A stretch of 40,948 nt of DNA from Rickettsiales bacterium. GTDB lineage: Bacteria > Pseudomonadota > Alphaproteobacteria > TMED127. Within the stretch, counting starts at the first letter, position 1. Each line of letters opens with the position of its first letter. Below the pieces are notes generated by a model that saw only the letters and a list, made by a program, of their open reading frames with translations, made no database searches and had not been told where the DNA came from. The stretch is from assembly GCA_002690875.1 (NCBI GenBank), contig NZGH01000034.1:1-40948 (forward strand), in the 5' to 3' direction. Below, one piece after another: positions 35,478 to 40,948 of this stretch. Made by a program: the position numbers and the translations under genes.

Positions 35478-36397
35478 TGCAAAAAAATACTAACCTAATC
35501 GAAAAATATATTGAGTTTATTTTTGCTCAGAAAAATTTAGCAAAAAACACTGTCATTTCCTATGAAAATGATCTTAGTGAGTTTGCAAAGTTTATTGGAC
35601 ACAACGATTTTTTAAATTTGAAGCTAAACCAATTTAAAAGTTATGTAAGTTATTTATCTGAAAATTTTTCACCATCTAGTCATTGTAGAAAACTTTCATC
35701 GGTTAAAAACTTTTTTTTGTATTTGTATGAACTTAAATTAGTCAAGAATACACCAATGGATTTTATTGATTTCCCTAAACTACCAAAAAATATTCCAAAA
35801 TTTTTATCAGAGCAAGAGGTGAATGCTCTGATTGAAAAAAGTTATATGAATCAAAGTTTTAAGGGGTTGAGAAGGACGGTTTTAATAGAAATCTTGTATG
35901 CTACTGGCATAAGAGTCTCTGAGTTAGTAGGTATAAGATTGGGTGATATTACTGATAATTATTCTTCTATTATAATCAAGGGAAAGGGAGGAAAGCAGAG
36001 AATTGTTCCATTATTTGGGAAGGTGATTATAATTTTAAAAAAATATGTTGATTGTTTAAATCAATCAAGAAAACAAACAAAAAATTTATTTTTATTTCCT
36101 TCAAACTCAAAATTTGGTCATTTAACTAGAAATAGATTTTTTCAAATTTTGAAAAATCTTGGTGAAGAAATAAATTTAGATTTGAAAAGAATTTCTCCAC
36201 ATGTATTGAGACATTCGTTTGCTTCCCACTTATTAAGCAGAGGAGTTGATTTAAGAATAATTCAGGAGTCATTGGGTCATAAAGATATATCTACAACACA
36301 AATTTACACTCATATTCAGTCAAGTAAACTTAGGAAAATTCTTGAGAAGAGGAGTTATTTAGACGACGAAATTAAAAAGTTTAAAAAATTAGGTTGA
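35477..36397 (+). CDS. xerD: Tyrosine recombinase XerD
   Basis: A 306-residue site-specific recombinase for chromosome dimer resolution. The N-terminal SAM-like domain covers about 1-105. All catalytic residues are visible: Arg146 (ATGIRVSEL), Lys170 (KGKGGKQR), His242 and Arg245 (PHVLRHSFASHLL), His268 (LGHKDISTTQIYTH) and Tyr277. The conserved chromosomal neighbours argue against a phage integrase. XerC and XerD are hard to tell apart by eye; the aroK/accA neighbourhood points to XerD in this class. Confidence 0.93.
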   Translation: MQKNTNLIEKYIEFIFAQKNLAKNTVISYENDLSEFAKFIGHNDFLNLKLNQFKSYVSYLSENFSPSSHCRKLSSVKNFFLYLYELKLVKNTPMDFIDFPKLPKNIPKFLSEQEVNALIEKSYMNQSFKGLRRTVLIEILYATGIRVSELVGIRLGDITDNYSSIIIKGKGGKQRIVPLFGKVIIILKKYVDCLNQSRKQTKNLFLFPSNSKFGHLTRNRFFQILKNLGEEINLDLKRISPHVLRHSFASHLLSRGVDLRIIQESLGHKDISTTQIYTHIQSSKLRKILEKRSYLDDEIKKFKKLG

Positions 36398-36422
36398 GTT
36401 TATGAGTTAATTTTTATATTAA
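36394..36422 (+). promoter_or_regulatory. Predicted promoter of the malyl-CoA lyase gene
   Basis: TTGAGT (36394-36399) and TATTAA (36417-36422) are separated by 17 bases. The -35 overlaps the xerD stop codon. The start site would give a leader of about 25 bases that contains the AAAGGA ribosome-binding site before the ATG at 36456. Confidence 0.4.
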
Positions 36423-36455
36423 AATACACACAATATTTATTAATGAAAGGAAATT

Positions 36456-37433
36456 ATGAGTTTTAAAATAGTTGAACAAGCAAAGCCAAGGCTAAATAGA
36501 AGTGAATTAGCTGTACCTGGAAGTAACCCTTCATTATTTGAAAAAGCAGCAAAAAGTAATGTTGATGTAATTTTTTTAGACCTTGAAGATGCAGTTGCTC
36601 CTGATGAGAAAGAACAAGCAAGAAAAAACATAATTGAAGGTTTAAACGATATTGACTGGAATACTAAAACAATGTCGGTAAGAATTAATGGTCTTGATAC
36701 CCACTTTATGTACAGAGACGTTGTTGATTTAATTGAAAAAGCTCCAGGCAAGCTCGATTTAATCATGATTCCAAAAGTTGGAACTATCTCTGATGTATAT
36801 GCAGTTGATATGTTATGTACTCAGGTTGAGGATGCAATGGGAGTGGATAAAAGAATAGGATTTGAATTGATTATTGAAACAGCATTGGGGATGCAGAATA
36901 TTAATGACATAGCTTCTTACTACAGAAGATTAGAATCCCTTCACTTTGGTGTTGCTGATTATGCAGCTTCGACAAAGGCTAAAACAACAGTAATTGGTGG
37001 ACCCAACCCAAATTATCATGTTCTCACCGACATAGATGGCGATAACCCGAGAGAAAAACATTGGGGAGATATGTGGCATCATGCTGTTTCCAAAATGGTA
37101 ATTGCAGCTAGAGCTAATGGACTGAGACCTATCGATGGTCCTTTTGGAGATTTTAACGATCCCGATGGATACACAGCGCAAGCTAATAGATCAGCTACAC
37201 TGGGATGTGAAGGTAAATGGGCTATCCATCCAAGTCAAATTGACCTTGCGAATAAAGTGATGAGTCCCTCTGATAAGGAAGTTAACCAAGCAAAAAGAAT
37301 TTTGGATGCTATGGAACAGGCTAAAAAGGAAGGAAAAGGTGCTGTTTCTTTGGATGGAAGATTAATAGACATTGCTTCAATTAGGCAAGCTGAGGTTTTG
37401 GTTCAAAAAGCTAAACTAATTGAAGGAAATTAA
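36456..37433 (+). CDS. mcl1: L-malyl-CoA/beta-methylmalyl-CoA lyase (CitE superfamily)
   Basis: A 325-residue TIM-barrel lyase closely following the Mcl1 pattern of Rhodobacter-type alphaproteobacteria: ELAVPGSNPSLFEKAA, VIFLDLEDAVAPDEKEQAR with the acidic metal-ligand region, SVRINGLDTHFMYRDVVDLIE, IMIPKVG, HFGVADYAAS, GPFGDFNDPDG and GKWAIHPSQIDLANKV. Mcl1 cleaves malyl-CoA to acetyl-CoA and glyoxylate and beta-methylmalyl-CoA to propionyl-CoA and glyoxylate. With the methylmalonyl-CoA mutase at 23058 this hints at C3/glyoxylate metabolism. AAAGGA lies seven bases before the ATG. Confidence 0.92.
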   Translation: MSFKIVEQAKPRLNRSELAVPGSNPSLFEKAAKSNVDVIFLDLEDAVAPDEKEQARKNIIEGLNDIDWNTKTMSVRINGLDTHFMYRDVVDLIEKAPGKLDLIMIPKVGTISDVYAVDMLCTQVEDAMGVDKRIGFELIIETALGMQNINDIASYYRRLESLHFGVADYAASTKAKTTVIGGPNPNYHVLTDIDGDNPREKHWGDMWHHAVSKMVIAARANGLRPIDGPFGDFNDPDGYTAQANRSATLGCEGKWAIHPSQIDLANKVMSPSDKEVNQAKRILDAMEQAKKEGKGAVSLDGRLIDIASIRQAEVLVQKAKLIEGN

Positions 37434-37441
37434 AAAAATTA

Positions 37442-38398
37442 ATGCAAAATTTTCTTGATTTCGAAAAACCCTTACTTGAGATTCAGTCTAAAATTGAAGA
37501 GTTAAGGCATTTGAAAGATACTAGTGAGAATATTGCTAATGAATTAAGTCAACTACAAGAGAAGTTTGATAAGAAATTATCGGATATCTATAAAGAGCTT
37601 ACACCTTTTCAAAAAGTAAAGGTTTGTAGACATCAAGACAGACCTAAATTTAATGAGATAGTCAAATTAGTTTTTGATAACTATGAAAATCTGTCGGGTG
37701 ATAGGCTCTTTGCCGATGACTCATCGATAAAAGGGGGCTTGGCAAGGATAAGTGATAAAAAATTTTTAGTTGTAGGAAATGACAAAGGAAAAGATATAGA
37801 TAGTAGGGTAAAGAATAATTTTGGTATGGCTAAACCAGAGGGATATAGAAAGGCTCAACGTCTTTTTCAAATAGCTAGTAAGTTTAATTTACCTATAGTT
37901 TCTTTTATAGATACTCCTGGTGCTTTTCCTGGTGTCGAGGCCGAGGACAGAGGACAGTCAAGTGCAATAGCAAGTTCCATAAAAAACTCTTTGACAGTCA
38001 GATCTCCTATCTTTTCATTTGTTATTGGAGAAGGTGGATCAGGTGGTGCAGTTGCCCTAGGTTTAGGAAATAAGGTTATAATGTTAGAACATGCAATTTA
38101 TTCTGTAATTTCGCCTGAGGGTTGTGCATCAATTCTGTGGAGATCAATTAATCATTCAGAAAGTGCAGCTGAAAATTTGAAACTTACCGCTCAAGATTTA
38201 CTTGATCTTGATGTTATAGATGAAATTTTGAAGGAGCCGTTGGGTGGTGCGCATAGAAATATTAATGAAACATGTAAGTATATCAAGGATTGTTTACTGA
38301 GAATTTCATCAGAATTTGAAGGTAAAACATCAGAGGAAATAATGTTACATAGAGAAAAAAAATACTTAGACATAGGAAAAAAGTTTATAGAAAATTAG
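37442..38398 (+). CDS. accA: Acetyl-CoA carboxylase carboxyltransferase subunit alpha
   Basis: A 318-residue subunit that, with AccD, transfers the carboxyl group from biotin to acetyl-CoA to make malonyl-CoA. The coiled N-terminus FEKPLLEIQSKIEELRHL, the VVGNDKGKD segment, GMAKPEGYRKAQRLF, FIDTPGAFPGVEAEDRGQ and IGEGGSGGAVALGLGN are all conserved. It starts eight bases after the malyl-CoA lyase stop, so they are probably co-transcribed, and it ends four bases from the convergent secA. No terminator is visible between them. Confidence 0.97.
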   Translation: MQNFLDFEKPLLEIQSKIEELRHLKDTSENIANELSQLQEKFDKKLSDIYKELTPFQKVKVCRHQDRPKFNEIVKLVFDNYENLSGDRLFADDSSIKGGLARISDKKFLVVGNDKGKDIDSRVKNNFGMAKPEGYRKAQRLFQIASKFNLPIVSFIDTPGAFPGVEAEDRGQSSAIASSIKNSLTVRSPIFSFVIGEGGSGGAVALGLGNKVIMLEHAIYSVISPEGCASILWRSINHSESAAENLKLTAQDLLDLDVIDEILKEPLGGAHRNINETCKYIKDCLLRISSEFEGKTSEEIMLHREKKYLDIGKKFIEN

Positions 38399-38402
38399 AT
38401 TT

Positions 38403-40940
38403 TTAATTCAATTTTCCACAGCAATGTTTATATTTTTTTCCTGAGCCACAGGGACATCTCGCGTTGCGAGGAATTTTTCCTTGAGGAATCTTTTCATTTT
38501 GTTCAGGTATCTCAGAAGATGGTTCTGGTACTTCACTCTTAATTTCAATAAAACTTATTATTTTTGAAACAGTTAGTCTTATTTGTCTCATCATTTCCTC
38601 AAACATTAAGAAAGCCTCTTGTTTATATTCATTAAGAGGGTCTTTCTGTCCATACGCCCTAAGAGAAATTCCTTGTCTGAGATGATCTAAGGAAAGTAAA
38701 TGATCCTTCCAGCTTTTATCGATGATTTGAAGAAGCAAGCTTTTTTGAGCTATTGAAAAAACTTCTTCAGTATATTTTGTTTTTTTTAAATTTATATTGT
38801 TATTTGACAGTTTTTTAACTTCATTAATTAAGTCTTCAAGTTGAATATTTTGAATACTTTTAAAAGAATTAAATTCCAGGTCAATGTTCAAATTATTTTT
38901 AAGACCATCTTTTATCTTTTCTTTTTTCTCATCGTCAAACTGTGAAAAGTCTATTTGATAATCTTCGAAAAAATCATCTATATAGCTATCACGCATATCA
39001 AAAATTAAATTATCGATTTCGAAATCATTAATAATTTCCATTCTTTGCTGATAAATTATTTTTCTTTGCTCATTCATCACATCATCAAATCTCAATAGGC
39101 TTTTTCTTATTTCGAAGTTTCTACCCTCTACTTTTTTTTGAGCTCTTTCTAGAGCTTTAGTTATCCAGGGATGTTGGATACTTTCATTTTCCTCAAGACC
39201 AAGCGTTTGTAAAACTGTATCAAGTTTTTCTGAACCAAAAATTCTCATTAAATCATCTTCAAGTGAAAGAAAAAACTTCGATGAACCAGGATCTCCTTGT
39301 CTTCCTGACCTTCCTCTAAGTTGATTATCTATCCTTCGTGATTCGTGCCTTTCAGTTCCTATTATATAAAGACCCCCAGAATCCAATGCTATTTTCTTCA
39401 AAGATTCATTTTCCTTATTTTCTTCAACGCCACCTAATTTTATATCTGTGCCTCTACCAGCCATGTTTGTGGCAATTGTAACTTGACCAGGTTTACCAGC
39501 ATTTGCAACAATATCTGCTTCTTGTAAATGGTTTTTTGCGTTTAAAACTTCGTGAGGTATTTTTCTTGATTTTAAAAGAGAAGAAATTTTCTCAGACTTT
39601 TCTATGGAAACTGTTCCAACTAAACATGGCTGTTGATTTTTTTTGCATTCTTCAATAAGGGTAATAATGGCATTATATTTTTCATTTAAAGTTCTGTAAA
39701 TTTCGTCTTCATTATCTGTTCTAACCATATTTTTATTTGTAGGTATTTCTATTACTTCAAGTTTATAGATATCAAAAAACTCATCAGCCTCAGTTTTTGC
39801 TGTTCCAGTCATTCCTGAAAGTTTCTCATAGGACCTAAAATAATTTTGATAAGTTATTGACGCTAATGTTTGATTTTCAACTTGAACGTCAAGGTTTTCT
39901 TTAGCTTCAATTGCTTGATGAAGACCTTCTGAGAAACGCCTACCCTCCATTGCTCTTCCTGTGAATTCATCGACTATGAGGACTTTTCCCTCTTGAACTA
40001 AGTAATCTTTATCTTTATCAAAGACAAATCTTGCTTTAAGAGATTGGTTAGTATGATGTAAGAGCGTTACATTATTTATGTCATATAAGCTTCCAGAAGT
40101 AAGTAATTTGTTTTCTAAAAAAACCTTTTCCAGTTTTTCAACAGCATTATCGTTTAAAACAACAGTCCTTGATTTTTCATCTTTCTCGTAATCGTCTTTT
40201 GCCAATCTAGCTACAATTTGATCAACAACTTTATATAGGCTAGAGGATTCTTCTGCAGCACCTGAAATGATTAAAGGGGTCCTAGCTTCATCAATTAAAA
40301 TTGAATCTACTTCATCGATAATGGCGTAATCAAATTTACTCTGAACCAGTTGATCTTTAGAGAACTTCATATTGTCTCTAAGGTAGTCAAAACCAAATTC
40401 ATTATTTGTTCCATAAGTTATATCAGACAAATATGCTTTTTTTCTATCAATGTCGTTCATACCACTCGCAATAAAGCCAGTTTCTAAACCTAGTTTATTA
40501 AAAACAGCTCCCATCCATTCACAGTCTCTTTTTGCAAGATAGTCGTTTACAGTAACAATGTGGACCGAATTACCAGCAATCGAGTTCAAATAAGCCGATA
40601 AAGTAGAAACCAGAGTTTTACCTTCACCTGTTTTCATTTCGGCAATCATACCTTTATGTAAAACAATTCCTCCTATGATTTGTACATCATAATGTCTTTG
40701 TCCTAAGGATCTTTTTGCACCTTCTCTTACGTTAGCAAATGCATCTGGTAAAAGATCATCAACCTTCTTCCCTTTTTTTATTTGTTCTTTAAATTCGTTA
40801 GTTTTTTTTATTAAATCATCATCACTTAGCTTTTGATATTTTACCTCAAGATCATTTGTTTGTTGAACTAATGGAGAGATTTTTTTCAATAATCGATCAT
40901 TTGAGGAACCAAAAAATTTTTTTGAGAGAAAATTTAACAT
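38403..40940 (-). CDS. secA: Protein translocase ATPase SecA
   Basis: A complete 845-residue motor of the Sec export pathway. Walker A is EMKTGEGKTLVSTL near residues 102-115, the DEVDSILIDEARTPLI DEAD box follows near 210, then NQTLASITYQNYFRSYEKLSGMTGTA, NMAGRGTDIKLGG and QLRGRSGRQGDPG. The C-terminal zinc-binding SEC-C tail RCPCGSGKKYKHCCG, used for SecB and phospholipid binding, is intact after an acidic Pro/Glu linker. The start ATG is eight bases from the window edge, so its promoter is not visible. Confidence 0.98.
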   Translation of the reverse strand: MLNFLSKKFFGSSNDRLLKKISPLVQQTNDLEVKYQKLSDDDLIKKTNEFKEQIKKGKKVDDLLPDAFANVREGAKRSLGQRHYDVQIIGGIVLHKGMIAEMKTGEGKTLVSTLSAYLNSIAGNSVHIVTVNDYLAKRDCEWMGAVFNKLGLETGFIASGMNDIDRKKAYLSDITYGTNNEFGFDYLRDNMKFSKDQLVQSKFDYAIIDEVDSILIDEARTPLIISGAAEESSSLYKVVDQIVARLAKDDYEKDEKSRTVVLNDNAVEKLEKVFLENKLLTSGSLYDINNVTLLHHTNQSLKARFVFDKDKDYLVQEGKVLIVDEFTGRAMEGRRFSEGLHQAIEAKENLDVQVENQTLASITYQNYFRSYEKLSGMTGTAKTEADEFFDIYKLEVIEIPTNKNMVRTDNEDEIYRTLNEKYNAIITLIEECKKNQQPCLVGTVSIEKSEKISSLLKSRKIPHEVLNAKNHLQEADIVANAGKPGQVTIATNMAGRGTDIKLGGVEENKENESLKKIALDSGGLYIIGTERHESRRIDNQLRGRSGRQGDPGSSKFFLSLEDDLMRIFGSEKLDTVLQTLGLEENESIQHPWITKALERAQKKVEGRNFEIRKSLLRFDDVMNEQRKIIYQQRMEIINDFEIDNLIFDMRDSYIDDFFEDYQIDFSQFDDEKKEKIKDGLKNNLNIDLEFNSFKSIQNIQLEDLINEVKKLSNNNINLKKTKYTEEVFSIAQKSLLLQIIDKSWKDHLLSLDHLRQGISLRAYGQKDPLNEYKQEAFLMFEEMMRQIRLTVSKIISFIEIKSEVPEPSSEIPEQNEKIPQGKIPRNARCPCGSGKKYKHCCGKLN

Positions 40941-40948
40941 TGTATTTA

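Noticed and set aside
35477..36397. Tyrosine recombinase as a sign of a mobile element
   Set aside because: Catalytic residues, length and housekeeping neighbours fit chromosomal XerD; no attachment repeats, tRNA or phage genes are seen.

Overview
The window looks like a chromosomal segment of a very AT-rich alphaproteobacterium, probably a streamlined marine lineage; the lineage is inferred from content and no comparison was run. The signs are a class I (archaeal-type) lysyl-tRNA synthetase, a DUF2849-cysI-DUF934 cluster, the gene neighbourhoods rpmB/cobT/cobS/dnaJ-like/bolA and aroB/aroK/xerD/accA, a bacteriohopanoid operon, CtaA-type heme A synthase and a perfect CIRCE element before groESL. 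Genes are packed tightly with many overlaps, and A/T homopolymers of 12-13 occur inside genes. I see no tRNA, rRNA, IS element, prophage or CRISPR array.

Layout. Positions 1-9092 hold a hopanoid locus: the 3' end of hpnH (+) converges on a minus-strand operon that reads hpnB, hpnC, dxs, hpnD, hpnE, hpnF (squalene-hopene cyclase), hpnG. It builds squalene from DXP-pathway precursors, cyclises it, and processes the adenosylhopane made by HpnH. hpnC and hpnE are full length only if they start at AUU, since neither frame has an AUG/GUG/UUG at the proper position. Positions 9290-11189 hold an outer-membrane TorF-like porin and convergent ctaA. Positions 11299-14663 are sulfate activation and reduction (cysH, cysD, cysNC), followed by HrcA-type-controlled groES-groEL to 16732. 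Positions 16785-19142 (minus) are DUF2849-cysI-DUF934, the sulfite reduction half of the same pathway.

Positions 19292-26717 are a plus-strand run: lysK, a DUF952 protein, pyrD, a HAD phosphatase, methylmalonyl-CoA mutase, a MeaB-type GTPase fused to an N-terminal helix-turn-helix domain, and rpmB. Positions 26729-29928 (minus) hold cobT, cobS and a J-domain protein, divergent from bolA. A CBS protein, a CorC-family CNNM protein, aroB and aroK follow on minus. From 33695 plus-strand genes resume: a small membrane ORF, an exported helical protein of unknown function, xerD, a malyl-CoA/beta-methylmalyl-CoA lyase and accA, which converges on secA at the right edge.

Most genes are conserved housekeeping functions. 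The points most worth a second look are the two AUU starts in the hopanoid operon, the HTH-MeaB fusion with a perfect inverted repeat just before its start codon, overlapping inverted repeats upstream of hpnB, and 21-bp dyads in front of both sulfur operons. No wholly new multi-gene system is evident.
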